This document shows, piece by piece, positions 1-14,100 of a stretch of DNA of 64,000 nt. The first letter of the stretch is position 1. Each line of letters begins with the position of its first letter. The notes under the pieces are model-generated. The model was given only the letters and a program-made list of their open reading frames with translations. It made no database searches and had not been told where the DNA came from. Position numbers and translations under genes: made by a program. The DNA is from Paramacrobiotus metropolitanus (lineage: Eukaryota; Tardigrada; Eutardigrada; Parachela; Macrobiotidae): the NCBI RefSeq assembly GCF_019649055.1, contig NW_026570226.1:2914001-2978000 (forward strand). The letters are read 5' to 3'.

Positions 1-1189
1 ACACATCTAAAATACCGCCTTTCTAAAGGTCAAGACCCTTCAAACAATCTTTGATCCCTCAAAATCATTCACAAATACTGAAAATTCTTCTTGGAGGCTT
101 TACTAATTATCCTTAAACAATACTTTTTAAAGCAAATACTGAATGATATTAGGGCTTTATACTGCTCATATAGCGAGGTAAAGGACTAATAATATTTATG
201 TCAGAATTGTGCTTTCAGAACGATCATCCAGCTTTGAATAAACGAATAAGGTAAGTAAGGATCAGACCAACCCACTCCACTGGTCCAGATATCAATCGGT
301 AAAATGCTCACTTTGCAGGAACCGTATTCACACCTCGTCGGCAGAGGAGCTACGAGAATTCCTAGTAGCATGAAACAGCGCTGACTGTTATGCGCCATGG
401 TAGTGGTCAATGAGAAGCGATTTTTAGAATATTTATTCAGCTGTGTTCGTTTGCATCAGAACAAAATCAGCAACTAAATATGTTTCATGCGTTACGTCCG
501 TGTTGTTGCGTAACTACTGCTTCCGTACGTATAACTGCTGCATCCCTTCTGTCGTTTCTCGCGTTGCTTTCCCGGAATGATAGCTTCAAAAAGAACGAGG
601 TAGACTGCGTGCGACCCGCATGCGACCGTCAGCAGGATGACAAACACGTACGGCAGCGTTTCGGTTTCGTCAATCACACATGAGAAGAGCGCCAACCACA
701 TGCTCAACCAGACACATCCCATCAGGCCAGTGTTTATGATAACACCGTGAAGCCTTCGTTTAACAGGATTCTCTATGACACCGTTAAGCTTGTCCAGAGC
801 TGCCAGGTCCTTTTGAAGCCTACGATTTGCTATAAACAAAAATATTAATGAGACTACAGATATGCTTTCAACTGTGCATTTTTCAGTGAATATTGTAGTT
901 AAAAAAAACTTACAGATAAAGTATATAAGCACAGCCGAGATGTTAAGTAAGGCTACAAGCAATACAGGCACCATAAAGGTCACCCATGGTATCCAGATAT
1001 TATCGTTGCCTAACCAGCACCTGTAAAAAAACAGCTCTCTTGCAATATCTGCCATTCACTGCAGAAAAAATTGGCGTTTCCTGGTTACCATTTTTCATGA
1101 CTGGCGTAACCATAGCCACTGTTAGGAGCGTGGCTCTGTTCGTTAGGTTGCCGGCTGTACGGAGAATATCTTACGATATTCTGCTGTAC

Positions 1190-1268
1190 GCCGATAGCCT
1201 AGTGGTGCCTCTCTCGGCTTTAAAGTATAGAGGACGCGGGTTCGATTCCCGCAGTCGGCAGATTTTTT
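1190..1268 (+). other. tRNA-like element with A box, B box and T-run
   Basis: A perfect A-box match (TAGCCTAGTGG, 1195-1205) and B-box match (GGTTCGATTCC, 1239-1249) are followed by a six-T run at 1263-1268, the layout of a Pol III unit. The T arm (GCGGG/CCCGC around TTCGATT) is perfect and the acceptor ends pair GCCGA with TCGGC. I cannot fold normal D and anticodon arms: the only good middle stem, CCTCT/AGAGG, leaves a 16-base loop. A tRNA-derived SINE head or degraded tRNA is therefore likelier than a working tRNA. It lies inside a TM exon of gene A, on the opposite strand. Confidence 0.45.
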
Positions 1269-3301
1269 GCGAGTTATGTAGTCAGCAGCGGCCAGTCTGG
1301 CACCACCTAGAAGTTGCGCCAAACTTTCGGAGAATTCCGGCACTGAGGCCAAAAGAGGAAATAAACAGGGGATAACTAAAACCACACGAGGAATGTGCTA
1401 CTAGCTTTGAATGCATTTACGGGAATTCAAAAAAAAGTAAAGGCGTTCAAGTTTCCCGGTAATGGAGCGCTGCAACACTAACTTGTCGCTGCCAACCAGT
1501 TTTTTATTCTGAATTCATGATAACTGTCGTTAGGGAGAGACCGCATTCTCTCATACGCTTCTGGACGCCGCAGAACCATGACGATGCGCACTGTTTGAAC
1601 AGCTGTCCAAGCAACACTCATTAACGCGAACCAGTGCACAAGAATGGCGTTGGCCAAACAAAACTTTTGTCCGCACATTCCAGGGAAATAAACCATCAGC
1701 TGCGAGGATATTATAAAGCAGTACATGCCGAACAGGGCGATCCACAAACCTATCCGAAGGAAATTCTTTTCGTCGTACACAATTCTTCCCCGCCATGCTT
1801 TCGCGCTGGAAAAAATTAAGGAATCAGCAATTTTTTTCAGAGCCAAACTACTTTATTTCAATGCTTGATATAGTCAATATATACATATAAGATCGATGGA
1901 ATTGGAGCCTTTTATCCATGCATACACGACGTTTACTAGACAGGCTGCAATGGCACTCCCTGCAATCGCATTTACCAAGACAGTGCTAATTCTTGAGCTA
2001 CTCGAAAATATCGGCTTTGCTGTTTTTAGACGTTTGATTCATCAACGGTCAGGTTCTTACATTATGATAATTAAGGCAATGAGGCAACAGACTGTGGAGA
2101 TAATCGTCGTTGTTGTGGTCACAATGGCCAAATCCAGAGTGAGGGGTTTATCCTTGGAAACAAACGAATTCGGCAAGCTGCCACACAGCGTCAGTAAAAG
2201 AGAGAACGGCGTCAAATGGTCACACGTGCACTCCACAACCGTATCGTTCCATTTGGGATATTTAGCTGATACTCTGCATCCATCTCCCGACCATTGTTTG
2301 GTAGTATAATTCAGAAATATGTGCTGCCTTCTCGCGCCGAATGGATACTGAAAAGCAGAATTTTTTTTAATATATTCAAGACTAAATTGTGGAAACCATT
2401 CCGACCTTACATTAAACAGCTGATCCACGTTATGCCGAATGGTAATTATATCTTTCCCCTTCAAGCTTTGCCCCACGGATGCCAGTAATACTAAAGGACT
2501 TGGCCTTTCCCGTACTTCGCTAACCGGAATGTATCTGGCGAATATGAATGACGGCATCGCGGAAAGAGAAAACGTGAACTTCGCGCCCGTCTCATTAAAG
2601 CTTACTGTTTTTTCTGCAGAGTTAAACAAGTTGAATTTTATAAAAGGTATGGAATAGAGGTTCTTTCCATGAACCCACTCAGTTCCTCAAACGCTTCCCG
2701 CAGTACATTGTCCTTAAATGCAATTGTGGCCACAGAGGTGGTGCTTTCGTTTGTCCGAGCAATAGTTATTGCTCCACGGTTGAAGCCGGCAATATCCATT
2801 CGGGTTTTGAACAATAACTCGTCGAACCGCGAAGACGCGTTAATTTGAATGGCATGCGCATATGCAGCTGAGGATGTGTCGTTAAACACGTAAGGTTCCT
2901 CTGATGGCGGTAGAGTATTGTACATATTTTCCAGAGCCTGGTAAATAGTGGATGCGGCATCCTGTCCGTCCTTCTCCGCCGTTGCTGCTGCGACTTTTCC
3001 AGATTCCTCCGCAAGGACGATTTGATCGGCGATTTGCAACATTGTGTTGATGGCGTCTTTCTGAGCGCCCTCTGGCAAATCAGGGGGAATTTCTGTCTGT
3101 CCTGCGATTCTTGAAAGAAATTTGCGGTCGTCAAAATGTCGTTGAAAGTGAGTTCTATGCTTTCGTTCTTAACACCGCTCTGAATCGCGTTCAGGACGTT
3201 ATGCGTCGACTCCGTATAATAAGACGTTTTGTTAGGATATGCTGCATTGTTGGTAACATACTGCAACTCCACAGTGACAGGGGATGGCGTTGTAGCAGTT
3301 T

Positions 3302-4366
3302 CTGCAACATGATCGAACTGATTCTGAATACAGGCGCACTGAAACGAAACGTGACGAGAAGAGCGCAGTTGGCGTCAAGACAAAGGGAATAACCGTAATT
3401 ACCGAATTTGTATCCCTGGGTGCAAAGACTGTAGTTCGAAGGTCATGGCGGCGGGGGACTTATTTCGGAGAGGAGCGCAATTTCGGGAGGTGGAAATGTT
3501 TTTCAAACGGTTTATTTTGGAAGTGGATAAATTATTGTTTCAATCAATTGGGAAACTTGTTCTAGTGAAACTGAACGCAATAGTTATCGGTATATTGTAG
3601 CGATAGTATTTTGTACGCCCAGTTATGATGAATCATTCCATCGCGTTATGAATTTGTCCACTTTACCGGCTAGTTTCCTTTCTCATGAACTTCTAGAATT
3701 CAGTCTTGTGCTCAGCTTGCTACAGCTTGCATCTACTTGTGTTTCTCTTGCCGAAACCCTTGCTTACAACCTTGCTGTGTTCTTGATTCCCTTGTCATTA
3801 AACATGCCTTGAGTTACGTTGTTGCGTTTGACCGCTTGCGATGAACTAGCGTCATCCCAATCGGTGCCACCTGTGTAATTGTGTACATCAGTAAGAGCGT
3901 CCTCGGCCAGCATCGTTGCCGGCCGTGCCACCTTTCACACCAACAGCCGTTTAATCGTGGTAAAGGCTGATCGCCATCCCACTAGAACAGTAGCCAGATA
4001 GGCCACTGTTACAATATGCAACTGCACAACCTTGCGAGCGACATTCTGAAGGGTATGCCCTCCTGTACAGCCGTATGCCAACGAACACCACATCATGTTG
4101 GTCTCCCTTTACTGTTTCCCATAAAATCACAACAGCTGTTATGAAACAATTTCGGTACACCTATCATTTTGCAGCGTTGACATTTAATAACGGCCCCCTT
4201 GGGGCAAAATTTCGGGGGATGGGCTAATTTTTAAACCTGGCTCGGTGAGGGCGCTTTTTACAAGGGGGCTCTTATTGCGGGGGGAACCACAAATTTGATG
4301 ATTATGGTAATGTTTTTCCACGCAACCCAATTTGACCTTGCAGATATGAATACATTTCGAGTTTAC
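3302..4366 (-). other. Long intron of gene A, no gene seen
   Basis: About 1.07 kb between the second Thr-rich linker exon and the GAIN exon, far longer than the usual 60-130 base introns of this family. Reading frames inside are short and unlike any other protein in the window. GC-rich short inverted runs lie near 4190-4290. If genes A and its MAM-like half are really two genes, the boundary is here. Confidence 0.4.
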
Positions 4367-7300
4367 CGGTTGTCATCGTAGTCGGCATCGGTGCTGTGCT
4401 CGTACGAGGAAACGTCGTGGGTTTCAGTGAAGTAGGCGGTGTCACTGTAGTTGGTTGCGATTGCGCTGACGTGGAAGTATTTCCTTGTGGCGTTGTAGTT
4501 AAATTCGAGAGCACCGTCGGTAAAGTTGGGCATATTCCGGCGGCCGGGCTCGCTGATGTGGCTACAATCAGAAGCAAAGCTATTGATCTTAAAATGCGTA
4601 AGCACTACTGCTACTACAAGGGACTTTGCTTAATTTTCTTTGCTTTTTCCATTAAATCGATTAAAACAAAATCCACTAGATTTGGTTCGTGACCGTGCTA
4701 AACTGGCCGTACCTAGAGTAGTAAGCAAAATACAATTAAAGGTTAAGCACGAACACGCCTTCCAGGAGGGCAGACGTGTACTGACCATATTGAATCCTAA
4801 TGGTATCCACAGCGATCTCCTTACGGTCAACTTCACAATTGTCATTGTGATAAGCGAACCAGTATACCGCATACGGCTGGCTTTCGTTACGATGAAAAAC
4901 TCCTTCGCCAGAGTACCAAACATTGGGCCGGAAACTGTCATAATCCTCTTCTCTTCCCCAGATCAGCTCGGTGGGAAATGTTTCTTCGTTATTCTCGACA
5001 AACACTTTGAGATGGAACTGGTTTTGTGGATTGACAGAATCGAAGACCGGGTAATCAGATAGGCGATACCAAAATGTTAAACGCCACACAATACAAGCTG
5101 CCGGACCGATATTGGGGCTCCGGAGAACGGCCACGGCATCTTCGCTGTCGGGCGCAGCGCCAAAAGGTCTCCGGGTGCAACGCGACAAAGCTATCACGTC
5201 AACTATCATAAATCCAGAAGCAAACATTAGCAAAAAACTGACCACTTTGCCGCAGTACAATTAGAAAATCTTCGTAAATGTCGCTAACCAATTTTGTCAT
5301 CAGAGGTCTGGTCGTTTTCCACCAAATCGAACTGATACGGAAAGTATCTGTACCCTCGGAACCAACTCGGACAGGCAGCAATGCCTGTGGCAGTGTTGTC
5401 TGGCTGGATCTCTGTTCCCAGAACACAATTCCCTCCCTTCAAATTTGCCCATCTGTAACATGGTGCTGGTAGAGGGCAGATCACTCCAGTCGTCGGTTTG
5501 GCTGTCGTTACAACTGATGACGATTCCGTAGCGGTACCGGTGCTTGTGGAGAACGTCGAAGTCATCGTTGTTGATGTAAATATTGTTGACGTAATAGCCG
5601 GTGTGGGTTTTGTTGTGGCGAAAGTTGTCGGGCAAGAGTCGGCTGTAAGAAACAATACTGCTATACTGAGTTATTTAAAGTTGCTTGAAATCAAGGCTAT
5701 ATTTAATGCAAGTCATCGGTGGCCTCATTAGCTTTCCCTACTGACCGTCAGCGTTATCAATGGCGATCTTGTCCAGTGTGATGCTTTTAACGTTGATTTG
5801 GCAGTCATCGTTATGGTATACCAACCAGTTTATCGTAAACTGTGCGCCACTGGACCTCACAAAAGATACCTCCGCAAAATTCCATTGTCTGAGGAGAAGG
5901 CCGACATAATCAGTTTCTCTTCCCCAGATTAAATCAGAGGGAAACGGCTGACCGTTATCTTCAATTAACACTTTCAAATGGAACTCATTTTGCTGATTTC
6001 CGGGAACGAATACTGGAGGATCCGAAAGGCGGTACCAGAAAGTAACGCGAAAAATTTTACAGTCAGGGGGTACGAGTATCGGCCCTCGGAAAATGGCTAC
6101 GGGTTCATTCCTGTCGGGAGACTGACCGAAAGTCCTTCTCATGCAGCGTGACACAGCGATAATACCACCTGTGAATAAACCTTTTGGGCAGCTATTACGG
6201 CTACCGTAGTGATCAAACAGAACTCCTCCTTCGATTGTACACGAGCTAGAATAATTACAAATGTGAAACTAGCCTGAATGTTTATCTGACCTGGCTCGTT
6301 TTCAGCATCTTCATTATCTTCGACAAGATCAAACTGATATGGAAGATACCTGTAGCCGCGGTACCATGTAATAAAAGGCGGATTGGAACACGCCATGACA
6401 CCAGTGCCGTTGGCTACCTGGCTAGTATTTCCCATATCGCAGGACCGTAACGACACCCATTCGATTCGTTCGTTGTGCTCAGCACTTACACGAAAGCGCC
6501 TCGGTAAAGTTGTTCCTGCAAAATAAAAGGTCTTGAAAAATTTGTTATGTGCTACTTTTGCTTCTATACAAAAACTCCGATTTAAGTTGCCCAGTAAAAA
6601 CGATGAAGGATGAACGATAGTGCTAACCGCTTTATACGAAGATAAGCTTAGTACGAAATAAAGGTGTTTCGCGAGAAGGCTGCATCGACGACAAAGTAAC
6701 GTAAACGATAATAGACTAGGATGTGATAATAATTATATTATGAGCATGAACATGTACGAGCGAGGCATTCACAAACATGTGAACAGCCGCTAATCCATGT
6801 AAACAATAGTCCATGTTTTGCTTTGTTTCATATTAGTTTTTTGCAGTTGTTCAGTAGGAACCGTTGATCGTGATGAATTCACCACTTGGCTTGACACTAG
6901 AACAGAATTTCATCTTTTATCATTTATTTTGAGATATTATTAAATCATCTTAAGCCTACCAATAACAAAAAATCAGATCAACAATGTCGAAATCAAATGT
7001 CATGCTGTGCAGACGCACATGCTCCACTTCAGACCATTAACTGCAAATTGAAATCAAAAACCGAGGAAAGAAAATTTCCAATTTTTCTGGCCACATTTAA
7101 AGTTTTCTAAAAAAAATCTGCCAACAGCGCGCAACCGCAAGCAGAATAAACCCGGGTCTGCATGCAACGGCTTTATCGGGTAATAACTTTTCAAATTATA
7201 TCCACAAAAGTTATCTTGACATGCACTGTACAACCGGCAGCTGTGCGGGTTAAAAACGAAATCTATCGGTGTAGATACATCGCGAGCAGCTCAAAATTCG

Positions 7301-8894
7301 TTGAAATACTTAAAATTAGCGCAACCTTATTCAGACACTCGACTGTGGAAGATGTCGTACCAAGTAATAAGACCGTTACCAGTATCCTGGGAACGTTATA
7401 TGTTACGAAATCCATCCGGTAGTGCAATAATTATAATCACTTCAATGAACAGATAAATTTTTTTCTGACACAAATTTCGCAACACTAGGTCTTTATCGTG
7501 GCTGGACAGATTCTCGGCAGCACTACCAATCTCGGTAAGGTACTCGTCATTTCACTTGTAATAGACTTGACACTTGACAGGCTGTGAAAGAACTTTAAAA
7601 TTGATTAGAAAATGATTACGGTATTCACGTCCACAGTTGAATCATGAGTCAGGTTTCACTGATAAGTGGCTCTTCTGTTACATTTAAAGTGATACTACTA
7701 CGCTTTGGCTGCTTCTGTTTAATGCTGTTTAATTACGTATCGTGCGTAGCTACTACCTTTTTGACTGCGTCGCTGTTACCAGTTTTATCTCCATTCCACT
7801 ACACCAAAGAACAAACCACCTTCTAATACGTACAATAGTTCCAGTGTATACATACCGCTGACACGTCAAGTATCACTGCTAGTCTCATCGTGCACTAAAA
7901 CATACCAGGCTTCAAATCTAATAGCAAAAATACAAATTCATGGATTCTACTAATCATGGCACATATGCAAGCTCCACACTTACAGGAAATCTCATCTCCT
8001 ATAGAAAGTTAGAATGCCGTTGTGAGTAATAATGCCGATGAGAGTAATAATTGCCGTATCAACTATCACCCATAAAAAATTTTTGCTTACAAAGGTTACG
8101 AGGGCGTGATCAAACAAGAATTAAATGCCAACCTAACACTACAATCATGATATTGCAATTCATTTATGCTAATTGCATTTTAGTTTAGTTTATTCGTTGA
8201 GCAGACGAGCCCTTGAGTCGCTCACAAGTCTGGTCAGCACAATGCTAAGATAAGACAAAAATACACAAGTACTACAAAAATTTTTAGATAAAACAAAAAT
8301 TTTTAAATTTTAACAGGGACAGTTGAATTTTAACAGAACCACAGGCAAAAATTCGTTTCTGCTTCTTTTTACTTTGTTAAACAAATCCTTCAGCGTAAAG
8401 CTACGGTGTTTTCCCAATTCGTAGTTCTGCCGCAGGCACATTCGAACGTACTTTCCGACGAAATCGTACCTCGTGCTAATGTCCTTGAGTCTTGAATGGA
8501 AAAAGGTCAGACACATATGCCGGTACATGGCCGCCGCCATACACAGATATGTACATAAATATAAACTGTAGTGGTTGAGACGCTGGGAGTTTTTGGCCCT
8601 CCTCTAACCAGGGCACGGTCAGAGGTTCCCCTCTCCGAAAAATTTGATTTTTTTTCTGGAGTGAGATTTGGCCCAGGGTATATTTTAAAAAATATTTTCA
8701 TAGGCAATGGTCCAGTGGGCGTGGCCAAACACGAATTTCATTGTTGACGGTATTGCATGTGTTGTCCCTGCCGTACTACTGCACTATTACTGATTACGAT
8801 AAATTTCATTTTCCAGGTTCTGTGGTACCCGTTATCATTCTGGGTTTTTATTTCTTAATTTTATTTTCGAAAGCACTTTTTCAAAAATTTAAAA

Positions 8895-8985
8895 TTTTTT
8901 AGTGAATCGCCACTTATCGACTGTGTTGAACCGTCCGTGTGGTGCAGATAACTTAGAGCTCAATAAGTGGCGAGATTCTCTAAAA
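8895..8985. repeat. Imperfect inverted repeat
   Basis: The left arm around 8895-8920 (gaatcgccacttatcga) pairs with the right arm around 8959-8985 (tcaataagtggcgagattc), with one extra base, around a loop of about 40 bases. It could be a small foldback element; no clear target duplication is visible. Confidence 0.45.
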
Positions 8986-9552
8986 ATGTTAAATTGTCAA
9001 AGCTGTGATTTAGGAAATAAAATCAAATGAAGCAGCAAAGACTATACATTTAGGCTGATTTAGCACAAAAATCCGAAAATAAAATTTGTGTCACTATAAT
9101 TGGTAACACCTAGAACGGCTTATTATGGCAATGATATGCAGTACATGCAGGCCCGTCTTGAAGGGGGGGGTGCACCCCCTTCCGAAGCGAATAAACGGGA
9201 AAAAATTGCGCCGGAAACTGGCGCGCCGGTGCAACATTTTTTTGCCAAGACCGGGCGCGTCTGGCGCAGAATAACGGAGTGAACTGGCGCACTTGGCACG
9301 CGTATTATTCCCTAAGTTCTGCATTTTTTATGAAAATTAGTGAAATACTGCACGTAACTTTTCCGAAAATTTAGGGATTCCATAAGTGCTATAATTACTA
9401 AAATCCAGGCGTTCGTATTTGTTTGCCGTTAAATTGCAAGCTCGCCTTGTATTAGTGCACGATGAGCAGTAGATTTGCCAAATTTGTATTATTTCAATAG
9501 GGAATAAAAAAATTAAATTCATTCGTGTCTGTCCACTACACGTCCACTGTCC

Positions 9553-9672
9553 ATGTTCCTGTCCATCCAGTGTCCATCCTCCGTTTTGTCCTCGTCCCCC
9601 TCCATCCAGTGTCCGTCCCCCTCCATCCAGTGTCCGTCCCGTCCATCCGTCCGTCCGTCCACGTCCGTCCAT
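9553..9672. repeat. Minisatellite, CCATCCAGTGTCCGTCC-type unit
   Basis: Roughly 20-bp units of the form tccatccagtgtccgtcccc repeat several times and decay into a CCGT run. Open frames on both strands here are by-products of the repeat. Confidence 0.75.
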
Positions 9673-11137
9673 GCCCGCGAATTAGTAATACCCTTGTCGG
9701 GTAGTGTCACATGTGTGTGTGGGTGGGTTACATAATCCGCTCGCATTCACTTACACACGTACGTGTCTGTGCTCGTACTAGCTGTACAGGCCGGTTTTCG
9801 CTGTCTTCGCTAAATGCATACCATCATCCGTAGCTTCCTTTCTTGCTCGCATTGTACTTAATAAGAGCTTAGCAACGTTGTGGTAATCTCTGAGTTTATT
9901 ATATGAATACTAAACATCTCTTGCAGGTGTTTGGCCTCTCCTGTTAGACCGCGGTAATCTCCGCTTCTACTCATCCAATTTGCGTACTTTAAAATGTTTT
10001 GAAAACCTCTCAGTCTTGCGGGTGATCTAAGGCCAGTCTTGTCTTACTATCATCAAATGATTAAGGCCAGTGGTCACTGAAAGGCTTGTTACCATGGATG
10101 CCATAGAGCTAACATGGCTGGCCGGTTACCACGGGCACATTATATACAAAGGACTACACTCAAACAATAAGAAAAGCTTCGGCCTCTGCGTTTCTTCTGT
10201 TCACGGACTGAGTGAACAAATCATTTCGGCCGCTGCATCTGCTAGAGTAGCTTAATAATTTGGCAATTTTGAGTAGAATGAACAGAAACCTAGCACGCGA
10301 GAAAAAAACAAAACAAGCTCCAGGGTTAAAGGTCAACAACGCAGTACGCTCGTCGCGGACAACCATCCTGAGCAGTTGTCTGGCTTTGCCATTCTGACTT
10401 TTCGAGAAACTAATTACATGCTAAACAATATACTGCAAAGAAAATAAAAAGTTTTTAAAATCGTCGTAAGCCAATATTCATCCGTGCTCAGCTGGTTTAC
10501 TTACATGTTTTCTACTCGTATGTTCTACAATGTTCACATAATTATTTAGTCTATCACCAGCCGACCTGGCGTACAGATTTAATAAAATTTTTAATACTTA
10601 TCAGATACTTCACACATACGCTTGACCAATCGAGGATGTTGTTGACTCAAACAGATGCATCCATTGCAAAGTTCATCTTGGCTCTGCAAAGTTCAGATAG
10701 CAAACCAAATGTCAATAAAACATCTAAAATGCCGTCTTTTTAACGGTAGGTCCATGGACTTTCATTGATTGATTCAGCAGTAGAATAATCATTCATATCA
10801 TTGTGAAATTTGTTAAACATGACCTTATCAAACCATTGTGTTGAACTTTGATTAAAGCTAACATGAAAGCGTACTTCGTAGTATATAGTATCAAGGCTCT
10901 GTGACATGCTTATCAGATAGGACTGGCAAGAACAATTTTAATATCACTGCCGTGTGCGCTCAGAGATTATTCTTTCCACATTGCAGAAAATATGACTGTA
11001 TAGAACATAAAAAAAACTTTTCTAAATTGCTTTCAAAATTTTCTTAGTAGCGTTTGAACTCACTCCACTCATAAGTTTTGTGCAGCCAACTTGGCTATTC
11101 CGTGACCGTGTTAATGCGTAAAGGTTGAAAATTTGGA

Positions 11138-14100
11138 ATGCTGTTTTACCGATTAGTGGCACCGTTCGCACTATTTCCATTTCTTGCTATAGGTAAGATG
11201 ATAATGTCAGGAAATGATTTGGTGAAGTTTCTGAATTGCAGAGGGACATAAAACATCCAATGCAGTATGAATTTCATTTACCATTATCAGAATCGAGAAT
11301 GCACAAGGGGCAACAAGTAACGATTTTGTTGGTGTAGTTTTCACCTTTACGTGTATAAGTGTATCTAGGTACATCGTCCACTTTGTAAAAGTGAGTACAG
11401 GCTAATGCAGGTTCGAACACCCGGGTAGCTTACGATAAAACAGAAAACTGACGATGCGCTCATGACAAGCTGGTCGGAATGGGCAGTCAAAATTTGGGTT
11501 AACCAGAAAAACAGTACTACATATTTTGGCTGAAATCATTAGTGACACTGATAATAAGCATGGTATGTTGTATGACAGGTATATTATACGATCGTCTGCC
11601 GCCTGTCCAGTTAAATTATCTCAAGCAGAACAGGAATGGCTGCAACTATCCCCACTCCGAAGGATTTTACACTTGGTTTGCTCTATCTCGCGGCAATGCT
11701 TTTTCCTGCGATATGGATGGCGCCCAGCAGAGCAGCGTCGGCGATCGGCTAGATGCCTGCCCGGACTGGTTACGAGCGTTCTCGCTCTATCCTATGCAAT
11801 TTCAGACGCTTCCACACAATTCCGATTCCGATAAAACCGTCATTTCCCAATATGCGCAATCAAGATGCTATATGAAAGCTGACTTGTTAGGAACTTATTA
11901 CAGCGAACGTAACACCGCTCCCATGGCATCAGCAAGATTCGTACCAAGTGGTTGCACAAAATTGCAGACTTCATTTTGGTACCGAATGTCATCTCAGCCG
12001 ATTATTACCAGAAACCGTAGCAGAAACTATTTTCTCGAATTGATATTATCTAAACAATACCCTGCCAATCTCATCGGGGAATCCTTACAGACTTTCCAGA
12101 TTTGGGGCAGCACAATCGATTTTCAGGGATTTCCCGGCGCCAATGTGTGGACGAATGCAGCGGTCGAGTATTCAGTGGACACCGCCACCGGTGTTTTCCT
12201 TAACTTTTTTGCGCATCATGGTGATACGTGCAACACCATGTCCATTGATTTGGATACTGTCGAGACGCGACTGGCAGGTGAGGCTTACAGTATTTTTCGA
12301 GTGAATGTATTTTCAGCCTGATGCGTTTCATACCGAAAGCAGTATCCTTCAATCTGACTCAACACAGCTCGGCGATGACTGACGCCATGTTTAATGAGGC
12401 TTATCGCGATGTGTTGTTCTAGTCCCAAAAAGGAACTGCAATGCCACCACAACGACTTCAGGCCCGCTTGTGTCTGAATTAACTAAAACGACCACAAGAA
12501 TGCCACTGTCACGTTCACCAAACCCAGTGTCACTATCAACATTTACTACGAGTGATACTCAGCTGCCAGTTGCGCTGTCGACAATTCGTGCAGCAACGGC
12601 TGTTCCGGCACAAATCGGTATGTAAATTGCGATGTTTAATTAGTATAACACCTTTCAGAATTTTGCAGTGCCTTGCCGAAGTGTATGTATGATTTCGATA
12701 ATACGAGATTTTCAGAAACCACCACTACAATGATATTATCACCCATCAGTGTGCAACTTCAGCAAGTAATCAACAAAGAAAATTACCCAAACACGACGGC
12801 CTACTATACTCAGTCGGCACATAACGTTTTGGAAACGCTGGAAAACGGTATCAAAAACGAGAGCTTAGAAACTGGCTTCGGAGACATTATGACGATAGCC
12901 CAATTCTTCCAAGAATTCGCGGAGATGCCTCCCCCGTTAGGTTTACTAGTGCCAGAAGGAGCGCAAGAGAACGCTGTTAACACTCTACTCCAGATTACGG
13001 ATGCAACCGCCAGCGCAGAGGAATCTGGTACAGTCACGGCAGACGATAGTCAACACGGACAATATGCCGCAGCCACCATTTATCAATCACTGGAAAAGAT
13101 GTATAACAATCTGCCGTTAGCAAAGGAACCCTATATATTCACGTCCACATACTCCTTGGCTTATGCTCATGTATTTCACATCAACGTTACGTCAATATTC
13201 GATCAGCCGAAAATGTATACAAAGCTGATAGTGTCTAGCTTCAGCTGGGAAAGAGGAATTACGAGTTCTACAAACGAGAGCATGGCTTCTGTAGCGGTGA
13301 TTAATCTTAACGTTAAAGCATTGCGGGAAGCCTACGAGGAACTAAGTAAGCTGTAGAAGTCCTGATCCAAATAATTCGTATACTAGTAGTTCGATTCTCA
13401 AATAAATCATTCATATTTTAGAAAATGGGGCCAATACAACAAGGTCTGTGTTTGCATTTTCGCTGTCCGCAATGCCTGAGTTCAGGTTTGCCAGATATAC
13501 CGGCACTAACGAAGCGCAAGTACGGTCAAGTCCAATAATGCTGCTGGCATCCGTGGATCACACGCTTAGTCGTAGAGATATTATCACCATTCGTCACAAT
13601 GTCGATCGATTGTTTCATGTAAGACAATCGACGGAATTTCAGACCGATTAGTTCGAAAGTGATCATTGATTATTGTAGAATCCGTCTGGCGTCAAAAGGC
13701 GTCACCAGTGCATCTTCCTGGATTACACTTTACAGCAGTGGTCGGAAGACGGGTGTAGGCTTACAGCCAAATATCCACAATGGGGCAACACCACCGTGGA
13801 ATGCACGTGTGATCATCTGACGCCGTTCTCGCTTCTGTTAACGCTGTGTGGCAGTCTGTCCAACTCTTTTGCTTCCAGAAAAGAACCTTTTACCTTTGAT
13901 CTGGCTGTTGTAACAACAGCCACCACCACGGTATCAGCCGTGTGCTGCCTGGTGTCCTTTGTTATCATAATGTAAAGTCTTGCTTGCAACATCTAATAAT
14001 TTTAGGATTTAATATTTAGCTTGACTAGCTTATATTCATTGGTTTTCAGCGTCAAAGTGTCACGGAAAACCGTCGTGTTTGACGAAGTGACATTTACCCG

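Larger units (their letters stand above)
492..6515 (-). pseudogene. Gene A: adhesion GPCR with two type II MAM-like domains, probably broken
   Basis: Exons in coding order on the minus strand: 6515-6291, 6168-5746, 5642-5289, 5202-4786, 4561-4367, 3301-2679, 2613-2411, 2347-2061, 1805-1483, 1375-1089 (interrupted), 1020-914, 829-492. The first four encode two MAM-like domains split by a Thr-rich linker; next come a second Thr-rich linker, the GAIN domain, a GPS with ECTCDHLTPF and seven helices. Joining the 4367 and 3301 exons crosses a 1.07-kb intron and rests on matching phase 1. Three defects are visible: one base is missing in the GAIN exon near 3107 (623 nt, not a multiple of 3); about 187 bases with a tRNA-like element sit inside the TM exon; the first MAM-like domain has lost its leading CPLPAPC segment. 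No signal exon was found. Alternatives are separate 5' and 3' genes, or assembly errors. Confidence 0.7.
6516..11137. other. Gene-poor spacer with repeats
   Basis: No reading frame here has domain signals or a convincing exon chain. It holds an imperfect inverted repeat (8895-8985), a GC-rich stretch near 9150-9260 and a minisatellite (9553-9672). The missing signal exon of gene A should lie in the left part; I did not find a convincing candidate. Confidence 0.4.

Noticed and set aside
986-1375. 129-residue plus-strand ORF
   Set aside because: Crosses gene A exons, the tRNA-like element and introns; no domain.
9100-9324. Short overlapping ORFs on both strands
   Set aside because: GC-rich repeat-like DNA without coding signals.
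11405-11430. B-box-like ggttcgaacacc
   Set aside because: No A box upstream and no tRNA fold around it.
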